From the NCBI GenBank assembly GCA_965219515.1, contig OZ244776.1:3844001-3908000 (forward strand): a stretch of DNA of 64,000 nucleotides, read 5' to 3'. Positions 53,234 through 62,481 of the stretch are shown in pieces. The notes beneath the pieces were generated by a model, which had not been told where the DNA came from, searched no databases, and saw nothing but the letters and a program-made list of their open reading frames with translations. Numbering within the stretch: the stretch's first letter is position 1; every line of letters starts with the position of its first letter. Source of the stretch: Ilyomonas sp965219515 (GTDB lineage Bacteria; Bacteroidota; Bacteroidia; Chitinophagales; Chitinophagaceae). The position numbers and the translations under genes are program-made.

Positions 53234-53953
53234 ATGGAAAAAACAAAAATTTCCGTTAGCGAAGACGTATCTGCCAACGGAATGCGCCGGAGAAAGTTTT
53301 TAGGTATTTTAGGAGGTTCGGCTTCCGTAATCGCTGTAGCCGCTGCCTGTAACAACAACAACGATAACAACGCGCCTTACGACGGATACGTAGTAGAAGC
53401 CGATGGTACCGTAAACCTTGGCAGAGGCGATGTTGGCATTCTCAATTACGCGTATGCGCTGGAACAATTGGAAGCCGCTTTTTATACAAAAGTGATTACC
53501 GATTCTGCGGCTGTGTTCAGTGCAGGTGAATTATCGTTACTAACAGATATCAGAGATCACGAAATTGCGCACCGCGGGTTTTTAAAAGCGGCTTTGGGCG
53601 AAAAAGGCATTCCTGACCTGGAAGTTAATTTTTCAGCCATCAATTTTGCGGATAAAAACAGTGTGCTTACAACCGCGCAAGCATTTGAAGACCTTGGTGT
53701 TTCTGCCTATAACGGCGCAGGTAAACTGATTGTTAGCCCCGATTATTTATTACTGGCAGGTAAGATTGTTTCGGTAGAAGCGCGCCATGCAGCTTTTATC
53801 AGAGATATGGTAAGCTATGGTTCGTTTGCCTCTGCTACTGTTGTAGATGCCGCTTCCGGTTTGGATGTCATCAACGATACAGCTACGGTGCTTTCGACAG
53901 CTAAGAATTATCTGACCACCCAAGTATCGGGCAGCAATTTACCAACCGCTTAA
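53234..53953 (+). CDS. Exported ferritin-like protein with Tat-type lipoprotein signal
   Basis: A 239-residue four-helix ferritin-like (PF13668-type) protein. The N-terminus has MRRRKFLGILGGSA, a twin-arginine signal, followed by AVAAACNNN, a lipobox. Carboxylate/His ligands of the di-iron site fit ALEQLEAAFYT, RDHEIAHRGFL and EARHAAFIRDM. Such proteins bind metal or protect against oxidants outside the cytoplasm; the exact activity is unknown. It is 31 bases upstream of a second member, so the two form an operon. Confidence 0.88.
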   Translation: MEKTKISVSEDVSANGMRRRKFLGILGGSASVIAVAAACNNNNDNNAPYDGYVVEADGTVNLGRGDVGILNYAYALEQLEAAFYTKVITDSAAVFSAGELSLLTDIRDHEIAHRGFLKAALGEKGIPDLEVNFSAINFADKNSVLTTAQAFEDLGVSAYNGAGKLIVSPDYLLLAGKIVSVEARHAAFIRDMVSYGSFASATVVDAASGLDVINDTATVLSTAKNYLTTQVSGSNLPTA

Positions 53954-53984
53954 TTGCATCTTTTTATCAGAAAAAATTATAACA

Positions 53985-54821
53985 ATGAATTTCAAACATA
54001 TCTTAACAGAAATAGAAAAAGTTGACCCGGAAGTATATGACAGATTCGATACGCGCCGGGCTTCTCTCCGCAGCTTTTCGGGCATCGGGAAAAAGATTGC
54101 GCTTACCGCATTGCCATTTGCTTTAGGCGGCATGTTTAAGAAAGCTTACGCCCAAACAGGCGCCATACCAACGGTGGTGGAAATTTTAAACTATGCGCTT
54201 ACGCTTGAATTTTTAGAATCGGAATTTTATAAAATGGCGGTGGGAACGGCAAATTTAATTCCGGCTGCTGAAATGCCTTCTTTTGCTATTATCAAAGATC
54301 ATGAAGTGGCACATGTAGCCGACCTTCAGAAAACGATCAGCGATTTGGGCGGCACACCGGTTTCAGGATTAAAATTTGACTTCACCGCAGCAGGAACATT
54401 TGCCGATGTATTTTCTAATTATGACACCTTCCTTGCCGTTTCGCAAACGTTTGAAGATACAGGCGTGAGAGCTTATAAAGGTCAGGCAAACAATGCCAAT
54501 TTGATTGCAAACAATGATGTGCTGGATGCCGCTCTCCGCATACATTCCGTAGAAGCCCGCCATGCTTCGCACATTCGTTACGTGCGTCGCATCAGAAACA
54601 ACGATACCAGCATCAAAGGCTGGATTACGGGCAATATGCCTACCGTTGCAGGTGTAGAAGCCAGCTATGCCGGTGAAGACAATACATCGCAAGCCGGTGT
54701 AACCATTACTTCATTGCCGGGCGTATCCGGAAACATCAGCACAAGTGCTGCTACCGAAGCGTTCGACGAGCCGCTTACCATGACAGAAGTGTTGGCGATT
54801 GTAGATCCGTTCATTGTGTAA
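53985..54821 (+). CDS. Exported ferritin-like protein, second member
   Basis: A 278-residue homologue of the preceding gene. The N-terminus contains TRRASLRSFSGIGKKIALTA, a Tat-like signal. Ligand motifs TLEFLESEFYK, KDHEVAHVADL and EARHASHIRYV correspond to those of the first protein. A longer C-terminal tail (about 210-278) is specific to this one. The two may form a heteromer. A terminator follows at 54849. Confidence 0.88.
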   Translation: MNFKHILTEIEKVDPEVYDRFDTRRASLRSFSGIGKKIALTALPFALGGMFKKAYAQTGAIPTVVEILNYALTLEFLESEFYKMAVGTANLIPAAEMPSFAIIKDHEVAHVADLQKTISDLGGTPVSGLKFDFTAAGTFADVFSNYDTFLAVSQTFEDTGVRAYKGQANNANLIANNDVLDAALRIHSVEARHASHIRYVRRIRNNDTSIKGWITGNMPTVAGVEASYAGEDNTSQAGVTITSLPGVSGNISTSAATEAFDEPLTMTEVLAIVDPFIV

Positions 54822-54848
54822 CCATTGTATAGATATATTAAAAAAGAA

Positions 54849-54884
54849 AAAGAGGCTATCTCAAAAGTATGAGATAGCCTCTTT
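54849..54884. terminator. Terminator after the ferritin-like pair
   Basis: A perfect 15-bp stem AAAGAGGCTATCTCA / TGAGATAGCCTCTTT with a 6-base loop between convergent units. Confidence 0.85.
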
Positions 54885-54930
54885 ACAATCAGCCAGTGAT
54901 GAGAGAGTCTTAGCAATATGCCATTGTCTA

Positions 54931-55344
54931 TCAATGATAGGTTATCTTTAAAACAGTCCCGTCGCCCAAACTGCTTACATACCAGGTATACTCATTCACC
55001 TGTTTAAGCCCTACGGGCAAATTCAATCCATCTGCCAGTTCGGCAACAGAATTGCCATTTGCCCATATCAATGCCCCGGTGTTGGGTGCAAAACCGGTTT
55101 GTCCAAAAACGGTATGTTGCAATACAAAATGACCAAAATAGTTGCCCTTAGCAATAGCAACCAGGCTGATACATTCTTGCTGATAGACACTTACATTGCC
55201 CGACATAGAAATTTTATAAATAATAGCTTGTCCTTCCGGAAAGAAATTTTCATTTGTGAAGGTTTCTGAAGTGCGAGAAAACAAGGTATTTATGAAGTTG
55301 TAATTGTTAAAATTGGTAAAACTGTGATACTTCCAAATGTTTTT
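54931..55344 (-). pseudogene. C-terminal remnant of a ScyD/ScyE-type beta-propeller gene
   Basis: The frame carries about 138 codons without an ATG; the first usual start is TTG at 55284. The sequence (YKISMSGNVSVYQQ, FGQTGFAPNTGALIWANGN, LADGLNLPVGLKQV, WYVSSLGDGTVLKI) resembles the last blades of ScyD/ScyE-like propellers, which are normally over 300 residues and secreted. No signal peptide or earlier blades are found up to the in-frame stop at 55345. I take it as a decaying fragment; a small functional protein cannot be excluded. Confidence 0.55.
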
Positions 55345-55490
55345 TTACAGAATTTTTTAATAAGCATTTATTGTCGGCTGCTTTGCAGAAATGTAAATCC
55401 TTTTACAGGCAATGGTTATTGAAAAACAAGTTTATTTACAAGATGGTTCTTTTTATCAAAACCAATAGAAAGCAAATTTTATTTAAAAGC

Positions 55491-55498
55491 TATATTTG
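55491..55498 (+). promoter_or_regulatory. Candidate -7 box TATATTTG of the polysaccharide export operon
   Basis: TATATTTG followed by CACCC is a good TAnnTTTG match. It would give a leader of about 160 bases before the ABC permease gene. The rest of 55345-55667 is AT-rich with no gene I can support. Confidence 0.55.
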
Positions 55499-55667
55499 CA
55501 CCCTCAAAAAAATAGATTGTCTTTTTAATTATTCACGTTTTGCTACATCATTCTTTTCTTAACGCTTATTTTAAAAATTTCGTAACATCTTGCGGGCTTC
55601 TGCATACGCTTACCATCTAATATTTTAACAGGCAACTATTTGCATATTGCATAGAACAGAGATAAAA

Positions 55668-56579
55668 ATGCAGCGCAGTAATACAAACACCTTGGAAGAA
55701 ACAGCTCAAACCACAGCATTAGTGAAAGATCAAACGGCGGATGAGTCATGGGATTTAGACATCGGTCCGCAGGAAGGTTTGTTAGCCCTGCACCTGCGGG
55801 ATGTATGGAATTACCGCGATTTGCTATGGCTGCTGGTGCGCCGCGATTTTGTTTCTTTTTATAAACAAACCATTTTAGGACCGGTCTGGTTTTTTATTCA
55901 GCCACTGCTTACCACCCTCATGTTCACGTTTGTATTTGGCAAAATGGGCGGGTTTTCAACCGACGGATTACCGCCTGTTTTATTTTATATGGCTGGCATA
56001 ACCGCCTGGAATTACTTTGCCGATTGCATTACCAAAACAGCTACCGTGTTCAGAGATAATGCAGGCATTTTTGGTAAAGTATATTTTCCCCGTCTTATTA
56101 TGCCGCTTAGTATTGTGGTAAGCAATCTGGTGAGGTTTGGTGTTCAGTTTTTATTATTTTTACTGGTGATGGCGTTTTATGCGCTGCAACATACACCGTT
56201 TCATTTTACATGGGCCATTGGTTTGTTTCCGATGGTGGTTGTTTTAATGGCTGCTTTAGGGTTGGGGTCAGGTATGATTATTTCGGCATTAACTACCAAA
56301 TACCGCGACCTGGCTTTTCTGCTCACTTTCGGCATTCAGTTGCTGATGTATGCCACTACGGTTATTTATCCGTTGTCATCTACCAGCCCGAAATACCGGT
56401 GGATCATTGCCGCCAATCCAATGACGCCTTTGATAGAAACATTCCGGTATGGTTTTTTGGGAAAAGGGAGTTTTAGCTGGGCTGCATTTGGTTATTCATC
56501 ATTGGTAGCGGTTATGGTTTTACTTTTCGGGGTCATTATTTTTAATAAAGTAGAAAAGGATTTTGTAGATACGGTGTGA
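55668..56579 (+). CDS. ABC-2 type polysaccharide export permease (Wzm-like)
   Basis: Membrane subunit of an O-antigen/teichoic-acid-type exporter in the inner membrane. After a cytoplasmic N-terminus, WNYRDLLWLLVRRDFVSFYKQTILGPVW is the classic entry into helix 1; six hydrophobic helices follow (about 65-300). The ORF can start at TTG 55647, but ATG at 55668 (MQRSNTNTLEE) is preferred, giving 303 residues. The ATPase gene follows 68 bases later. Confidence 0.93.
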   Translation: MQRSNTNTLEETAQTTALVKDQTADESWDLDIGPQEGLLALHLRDVWNYRDLLWLLVRRDFVSFYKQTILGPVWFFIQPLLTTLMFTFVFGKMGGFSTDGLPPVLFYMAGITAWNYFADCITKTATVFRDNAGIFGKVYFPRLIMPLSIVVSNLVRFGVQFLLFLLVMAFYALQHTPFHFTWAIGLFPMVVVLMAALGLGSGMIISALTTKYRDLAFLLTFGIQLLMYATTVIYPLSSTSPKYRWIIAANPMTPLIETFRYGFLGKGSFSWAAFGYSSLVAVMVLLFGVIIFNKVEKDFVDTV

Positions 56580-56647
56580 GGGGCAACCGGAACTTGTGAC
56601 AGACAATCATTACACAAATTCATAACTTATAATTCATAATTTACAAT

Positions 56648-57925
56648 ATGGCTGTTGCCATTAAAGTTGAAAATTTATCGAAGGCGTATCAGTTGGGTGA
56701 GATTGGCACCGGCTCGTTAAACCGCGATCTGGAACGATGGTTAGCCAAAGTGCGCGGCAAAGAAGACCCATTCTTAAAAATCGGCGAGACCAACGACCGC
56801 ACCAGCAAAGGAAACAGCGATGTGGTATGGAGTCTGAAAGACATTCATTTTACAATAGAGCAAGGCGACGCGGTTGGTATTGTAGGAAGAAACGGAGCCG
56901 GCAAAAGCACATTGCTGAAATTGCTGAGCCGTGTAACCTCGCCAACTACCGGGCGCATAAGAGTGAAAGGCAGAATTGCAAGCCTTTTGGAGGTAGGAAC
57001 CGGTTTTCATCCGGAATTAACGGGCAGAGAAAACATTTATCTGAACGGCGCCATTTTAGGAATGCGCAAAAAAGAAATCACGCGGAAGTTTGATGAGATT
57101 GTAGCCTTTGCAGGTGTGGAAAGATACATTGATACGCCGGTAAAGCGCTATTCATCCGGCATGTACGTGCGGCTTGCTTTTGCGGTGGCGGCACATTTGG
57201 AAAGCGAAGTATTGATTGTTGATGAAGTATTAGCAGTTGGCGATGCCGAGTTTCAGAAAAAATGCCTGGGCAAAATGAACGACGTAAGCAAAGGCGAAGG
57301 CAGAACGGTGCTGTTTGTGAGCCACAATATGAATGCCATTAAAAACCTTTGTAAGAAGGCCGTGTTGTTAGAAAACGGATGCCTGGTATTAAATGCACAG
57401 ATAAATATCGTAATTAATAGATACATGTCTTCTATTGTTAAAAAAACATACTGGCAGGGAACCGATGGAGATAATCACATTGAGATTATTAAGACATGGA
57501 TAAAGAACAAATCTCCTGATTTTGAAAACGGAAAATTATATACTAAAGATAACTTGGAAATTAGCATTGAACTAAGCGTAAAACAAAAATTGAATGATGT
57601 TGTTATCGGGTTTAATTTATTATCAAATGATTTTAATCCATTATTGAGGGCTTTCTACAATGATTATAATAACTTGACCGAAATAGATACCGGAACTTAT
57701 ATTGTTAGTTTCAACCTTCCTTCTCATTTCTTAAGTAACGGCGTGTACAAGGTGGATTTCGATATCGCACTCCCTTTTGTAAAAAAAATAAATTCTGAAA
57801 AAATCAACTTAGAGTTCGAATTAGAATCATTTGACACCAAAGGCAACAGATACTATTTAGAAAACCAACCCTTTTTCAATTCTATAATCAGACCCGATTT
57901 AAAAAGTAAAATAATAAAAGTTTAG
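56648..57925 (+). CDS. ABC polysaccharide export ATPase with C-terminal carbohydrate-binding domain (Wzt-like)
   Basis: ATPase partner of the permease. Walker A is GRNGAGKST (80-88), the signature region RYSSGMYVRLAFA (168-180), Walker B VLIVDEVLAVGD (188-199). From about residue 250 a beta-sandwich domain (WQGTDGDNHIEIIKTWI to KLEFELES-type end) resembles the Wzt C-terminal domain that reads the glycan's non-reducing end. Base composition changes near 57400: the ATPase half is like the chromosome, the C-terminal half is much richer in A and T, as are the genes that follow. Confidence 0.93.
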   Translation: MAVAIKVENLSKAYQLGEIGTGSLNRDLERWLAKVRGKEDPFLKIGETNDRTSKGNSDVVWSLKDIHFTIEQGDAVGIVGRNGAGKSTLLKLLSRVTSPTTGRIRVKGRIASLLEVGTGFHPELTGRENIYLNGAILGMRKKEITRKFDEIVAFAGVERYIDTPVKRYSSGMYVRLAFAVAAHLESEVLIVDEVLAVGDAEFQKKCLGKMNDVSKGEGRTVLFVSHNMNAIKNLCKKAVLLENGCLVLNAQINIVINRYMSSIVKKTYWQGTDGDNHIEIIKTWIKNKSPDFENGKLYTKDNLEISIELSVKQKLNDVVIGFNLLSNDFNPLLRAFYNDYNNLTEIDTGTYIVSFNLPSHFLSNGVYKVDFDIALPFVKKINSEKINLEFELESFDTKGNRYYLENQPFFNSIIRPDLKSKIIKV

Positions 57926-57926
57926 C

Positions 57927-58685
57927 ATGAACCAATTATATGATTACTTCGAAAACAACCAGTCAAATGCCATAAACAAATGGTTGCACTATTTTGATAT
58001 TTACGACAGGCATTTCAACAAATATATTAACAAAGAAGTGACCATACTTGAGATAGGCGTTTTTCAGGGCGGCTCGCTAAAAATGTGGAAAGAGTACTTT
58101 GGAAGTAAAGTAAAAATTTATGCTATAGACATTTTTGAAAAATGCAAACAGTTTGAAGAAGAAAATGTAAAAGTTTTTATAGGCTCGCAAAGTGACAGAG
58201 ATTTTCTGCGTTTTATAAAAGAAAAAATTCCACAGGTTGATATTTTAATAGACGATGGCGGACACTTTATGGATCAGCAGATTATAACATTTGAAGAATT
58301 GTATCCGCACATAAAACCGGACGGAGTTTATTTGTGTGAAGACCTACACACATCTTACTGGCAACGATATGGGGGCGGATACAAAAACAAAGATTCTTTT
58401 GTTGAATACTCAAAAAAACTTATTGATTTCATACATGCATGGCATTCGGAAGAGGAAAATTTTACAGTTAGTGACTTTACACGTAGTACCTACGGCATTC
58501 ATTATTACGATAGCATTCTTGTTTTAGAAAAGAAGCCGGTTACACAACCAAGTTCCAAAATCACTGGTAATATTATTATTGACATTATGGAGTTCCCTGA
58601 AAATCATCCAAGAGAGGTTCCAAAAGAGGTAACTGTAAAAAGCGAACACAATCTGAAAGAAAAAATTAAAAATCTATTTAAATAA
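57927..58685 (+). CDS. Class I SAM-dependent methyltransferase
   Basis: A 252-residue Rossmann methyltransferase of the CmcI-like group. Motif I is TILEIGVFQGGSLKMW (about 38-53), followed by KIYAIDIFEKC, VDILIDDGGHFMDQQ and KPDGVYLCEDLHTSYW. It starts one base after the ATPase stop. In such loci it may methylate a glycan terminus, which the Wzt C-terminal domain then recognises. This link is inferred. Confidence 0.85.
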   Translation: MNQLYDYFENNQSNAINKWLHYFDIYDRHFNKYINKEVTILEIGVFQGGSLKMWKEYFGSKVKIYAIDIFEKCKQFEEENVKVFIGSQSDRDFLRFIKEKIPQVDILIDDGGHFMDQQIITFEELYPHIKPDGVYLCEDLHTSYWQRYGGGYKNKDSFVEYSKKLIDFIHAWHSEEENFTVSDFTRSTYGIHYYDSILVLEKKPVTQPSSKITGNIIIDIMEFPENHPREVPKEVTVKSEHNLKEKIKNLFK

Positions 58686-58720
58686 TCTGCTAATCTATTT
58701 ATCTAAAATCCTTTTCCGTT

Positions 58721-59620
58721 GTGATTTCAATTATCATTTCATCATATAAAGAATCATATTTTGATCAATTAGAAAGTAACATTAGGGATACAATTGGTTT
58801 ACCCTATGAAATAATAAAGATTTATAATCCCGGTTTAATGGGGCTTTGCGAAGCTTATAACAAAGGAGCATCAAAAGCGTGTTATGAAATTCTTTGCTTC
58901 GCCCATGAAGACATCAACATAAAAACATTGAATTGGGGAAAAATAGTCTTAGACTTGTTTAATGACGAGACGATCGGCTTACTTGGTGTTGCAGGATCAA
59001 AGTATAAAACATACATACCTTCAGGCTGGTCATTTATGTATGCTGATCATACTGTTTCAACCTGCATGAATTTGTTGCAAAACTTTAAAAATTCTAAAAA
59101 GAATACAATTCATGCTTACAATAACCCCGGAGACGGAACAACGTCTCAGGTTGCAGCCATTGATGGGATGTGGTTTTGCACCCGTAAAAAAATTGTAACC
59201 GATTTGCATTTCGATGAGACTACTTTTAAAGGGTTTCACGGCTATGATATAGATTTTTCTTTACAGGTATTTCAACGTTATCAAGTGTTGGTAACTTATG
59301 AAATATTGATTGAGCATTTTTCCGAAGGCACTTTCAATGAAATATGGATGACAGAAATTTTAAAGCTTCATATAAAATGGAAATCAGGACTTCCTTTTAG
59401 CAGCGTGAATGTAAGTAAAGAATGGCGGCAAACTGAAGAGTATAAGGCATTGCATTATTTTATTGAACAGATGAATGAATACGATGTGCCATTAAAAAAT
59501 CTATTTTCTTTTTTGTTGTCTAATAAAATTAAAGCTGTAAAAATATTAGGAATTAAAGGATTTATTAAAATGTACATAAAACTGACTTTGGGTTATTATA
59601 AGAAGAAGCCGCTCTTTTGA
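58721..59620 (+). CDS. Glycosyltransferase (GT2-like, StrF type), paralogue 1
   Basis: A 299-residue cytoplasmic glycosyltransferase with a GT-A start (ISIIISSYKESYFDQ), GLMGLCEAYNKGASKA, CFAHEDINIKT as the DxD-like region, and LLGVAGSK / DGMWFCTRKK. The start is GTG at 58721. It resembles the StrF-like subset of family 2. About three quarters of its first 105 residues are identical to the gene at 62482. AT-rich like its neighbours. Confidence 0.85.
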   Translation: MISIIISSYKESYFDQLESNIRDTIGLPYEIIKIYNPGLMGLCEAYNKGASKACYEILCFAHEDINIKTLNWGKIVLDLFNDETIGLLGVAGSKYKTYIPSGWSFMYADHTVSTCMNLLQNFKNSKKNTIHAYNNPGDGTTSQVAAIDGMWFCTRKKIVTDLHFDETTFKGFHGYDIDFSLQVFQRYQVLVTYEILIEHFSEGTFNEIWMTEILKLHIKWKSGLPFSSVNVSKEWRQTEEYKALHYFIEQMNEYDVPLKNLFSFLLSNKIKAVKILGIKGFIKMYIKLTLGYYKKKPLF

Positions 59621-59706
59621 TATCCTTTTGAAGTGTGGATTTATTAATCATCGGATCATTAACTTAAATTATTTCTTATGATAATTATAGAATCTTAGTA
59701 GCAAAC

Positions 59707-60039
59707 ATGTCAATACCAGAGATTTCTATCTGCATACCGGTTTGTGATAAGAAAACATATTCACACAAAAATATTCTTTCTGCCATTTGCAAAAATTATC
59801 TGAGTATTGAAATTTTGTTTGTAGATGAGGGCTTAATCGATTAGTTGATACACATCATTGAAAGTTATTAGCAAACAGACAGCAGAATTCGGTCAATTAT
59901 TAACTATGCGAATTTAGGATTGATAATAAATTGGAATAAATGCATTAATCAGACAAAAGTGGGCCGTATAAAATTTTTATTTAAGAACGATATACACTAT
60001 TGTTTTTATAAAGCGCAAGCTAAAAGCTCATGGAGATAA
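59707..60039 (+). pseudogene. Decayed family 2 glycosyltransferase
   Basis: Frame 1 from the ATG at 59707 reads MSIPEISICIPVCDKKTY, then KNILSAICKNYLSIEILFVDEG, a GT2 N-terminus, and is cut by TAG at 59842 and TAG at 59869. Beyond the stops the same frame goes on with DSRIRSIINYANLGLIINWN, then KCINQ and IKFLFKNDI, which is the usual GT2 continuation (NLGL.NWNKCI, IKFL..DD). It ends at TAA 60037. Two in-frame stops and lost DxD make it nonfunctional. The remaining 60040-60194 stretch is AT-rich without a gene. Confidence 0.8.
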
Positions 60040-60194
60040 TAAAAAGCGAATATAACATGAGCAAAGGGCTCATTATTAGTACCACAACTGATTGCTTAAT
60101 TTGTTACTATACAGTATAAAAAAAACGCCATAAAAAATTATTAATACTTTTTAAATTATTGTAGCTGCCTTAATTAAACCTTTACATTGCAATT

Positions 60195-61175
60195 ATGAAG
60201 TTATCGGTTGCATTATGCACTTATAATGGTGAAAAATATTTACTTAAACAATTAGAAAGCATATTCAATCAATCCTATCCGATAAATGAAATTGTTATTT
60301 CAGATGATGCATCGGCAGATGGCACTTTAAAAATCATCAAAGATTTTCAAATCACGCATCCCGGCAATGTTTTATTATATTGTAATGACAATAAATTGGG
60401 TGCTAAAAAGAACTTTGCGAAAGCTATTTCTAAATGTACCGGAGATATAATTTTTTTGTCTGATCAAGATGATATCTGGTATTTTAACAAAGTGGAAGAA
60501 ACAATAAAAAAATTTGAAAAAGAACCCAACCTCGAACTTGTTTTCAGTAATGGAATATTAATCGATGATAATGATAATCCTTTGTTGAAAACGCTATTTT
60601 CAAATTTTGGTTTTACTCCTCAAATCCAATACGGATGGAAAACAAAAGGCGCAACAGAATACATATTGGCAGGTAAAAATCAGATTACGGGAGCAACTGT
60701 AGCAATAAAAAAAAGTTTATTCTTACGTTCGCAGCCTTTTGATTTGCCCGAAACAGTATGGCACGATGCGTGGCTGGGACTACATGCAGCTATTGAAAAT
60801 AAACTGGGATGGATTAATCAACCTTTGATAAAGTACAGAGTACATACAAACCAGCAGGTAGGAATTATCGAAAAACAATATAGCAATATAAATTCATTAC
60901 GGAGTTTATTAGAACTAGTTCAAACTGTAGAAACAGATTTACTTTGTATCGCTAACCTTCTATTATCTGCTTATCAACATGAAAGATTAAGAGTGATTAA
61001 ACAACAAAAAATACATCTGCTATCTTTGCTGCAATTCAGATTAAACCTGCCTTACGAAAGAGTAAAACGAGGATGGATGGTTATTAAAAATACTCATTTG
61101 TATTTTCGAGCTCCTTATTTAACCGTAAAATCAGTTTTAATAGATATCTTAAGAGACATCATAAAGCCGGTATGA
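60195..61175 (+). CDS. Family 2 glycosyltransferase (rhamnosyltransferase-like)
   Basis: A 326-residue GT-A enzyme. Motifs: LSVALCTYNGEKYLLKQLES at the start, IVISDDASADGT (33-44), LSDQDDIW (88-95) as the metal-binding DxD region, and WHDAWLGLHAAI with YRVHTNQQVG, typical for rhamnosyl- and fucosyltransferases acting in O-antigen synthesis. The C-terminus is helical. It is probably cytoplasmic and membrane-associated. Confidence 0.9.
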   Translation: MKLSVALCTYNGEKYLLKQLESIFNQSYPINEIVISDDASADGTLKIIKDFQITHPGNVLLYCNDNKLGAKKNFAKAISKCTGDIIFLSDQDDIWYFNKVEETIKKFEKEPNLELVFSNGILIDDNDNPLLKTLFSNFGFTPQIQYGWKTKGATEYILAGKNQITGATVAIKKSLFLRSQPFDLPETVWHDAWLGLHAAIENKLGWINQPLIKYRVHTNQQVGIIEKQYSNINSLRSLLELVQTVETDLLCIANLLLSAYQHERLRVIKQQKIHLLSLLQFRLNLPYERVKRGWMVIKNTHLYFRAPYLTVKSVLIDILRDIIKPV

Positions 61176-61251
61176 TTAGTTTATTAAATCCTGAAAGGTT
61201 TATAACTGACAAATATAACTTCTGTTACAGAAAGAAATTATAACTATAACC

Positions 61252-62354
61252 GGCGTTGTTGCATGAATAAATATAAAGATGAGCGATAGTTATTCACTTA
61301 TAAAAAAGAACAGGCATAGATTAGTTAGTTAGTGGTTACAACATCATTAACAACACAATCTATACCTGATGAGTAAAGATAAGTACAAAGTCAGAAACTG
61401 GTCGGCTTACAATAATGGATTACAGCAACGCGGGTCTTTGTGTTTATGGATAGAGAAAGACATTGCAGATCATTGGAAAGCTCCCCGTGAGGGGAACAGG
61501 CGTGGGGGTCAGAAGCAATACAGTGATAGGGCTATAGAAATATGCCTTACCATCCGTAAGATATACCACTTGGCATTGCGGCAAACGGAAGGCTTTATGT
61601 GCAGTTTTTTCAAACTGACAAAAGCAGATGTAAAAGTGCCCCATTACAGTGTAATCTGCAGGCGCAGCAAGGCTTTGGATGTGAAGCTGCAGACAGGAGG
61701 GAGCAACAGAACGGTTACAGATATAGTGGTTGACAGCACGGGTCTGAAGGTATATGGAGAAGGGGAATGGAAAGTTCGCAAACATGGAGCGGGCAAGCAC
61801 CGCACCTGGATGAAACTGCATGTGGCAGTGGATGAACAGACACAACAGGTGGAAGCGGTAACACTGACTACCAATGCGGTTGATGACGCCACTGAAGTGG
61901 ATGCCTTATTGACACAGATCAAAAAGGAAGTAAAAAGTTTTACAGGCGACGGTGCTTACGATAAAAAGAAGGTGCGTAAACGGTTGGCAAAAGACAATAT
62001 AGAACAGGTTATACCGCCAAGGAAAAACGCAGTGATGAGTAAAAAAGGGGATGCCTGTTTACAACAAAGGGATAGAGCTATAGAAACGATAGGGGAAACA
62101 GGACGAAAAGAATGGAAAATTCAAACCCGTTATCACCAGCGGAGTAAAGCGGAAACCACGATGTTCAGGTACAAAACAATTGTGGGTGATAAGTTATTGG
62201 CAAGACGAAAAGAAAATCAACTCACAGAAGTAAGAATTGGTTGCAAAATATTAAACATAACATTGAAAACAAGCAAACCAATAAGCGTAAAAGTAGCTTA
62301 ACGATTCCAGGATAGGTTATTTAAACCTTATAAATTGATTCATGCAACAAAGCC
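61252..62354 (+). mobile_element. Complete IS5-family (IS903-group) insertion sequence with 9-bp target duplication
   Basis: The terminal repeats are GGCGTTGTTGCATGAAT (61252-61268) and its reverse complement with one difference, ATTCATGCAACAAAGCC (62338-62354), 16 of 17 matching. ACTATAACC is directly repeated at 61243-61251 and 62355-62363, a perfect 9-bp target duplication as expected for this group. Length 1103 bp. The one transposase gene is intact, so the insertion is recent and possibly still mobile. It landed between two glycosyltransferase genes. Confidence 0.95.
61369..62301 (+). CDS. IS5 family transposase (IS903 group)
   Basis: A 310-residue DDE transposase. RNWSAYNNGLQQRGSLCLWI at the start is the group's N-terminal signature; catalytic residues are Asp122 (IVVDSTGLKVYG), Asp194 (FTGDGAYDKKK) and Glu262 (QRSKAETTMFRYK). 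Between residues 37 and 48 the sequence KAPREGNRRGGQ comes from a GC-rich stretch unlike its surroundings but keeps the frame. It lies on the plus strand within the element. Confidence 0.95.
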   Translation: MSKDKYKVRNWSAYNNGLQQRGSLCLWIEKDIADHWKAPREGNRRGGQKQYSDRAIEICLTIRKIYHLALRQTEGFMCSFFKLTKADVKVPHYSVICRRSKALDVKLQTGGSNRTVTDIVVDSTGLKVYGEGEWKVRKHGAGKHRTWMKLHVAVDEQTQQVEAVTLTTNAVDDATEVDALLTQIKKEVKSFTGDGAYDKKKVRKRLAKDNIEQVIPPRKNAVMSKKGDACLQQRDRAIETIGETGRKEWKIQTRYHQRSKAETTMFRYKTIVGDKLLARRKENQLTEVRIGCKILNITLKTSKPISVKVA

Positions 62355-62481
62355 ACTATAACCCAAAAAAATATATGGTAAATACTTTTGAATCTGTTGT
62401 AATTTAATACTATTAAATAATCAAATGATTAATTTCTCAGGATATGTTTTCTGCAAATATTTTGTATCATAATATTTTTAA

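Noticed and set aside
55371..55562. 63-residue plus-strand ORF in the gap before the ABC permease
   Set aside because: AT-rich chance frame; the TATATTTG promoter candidate lies inside it.
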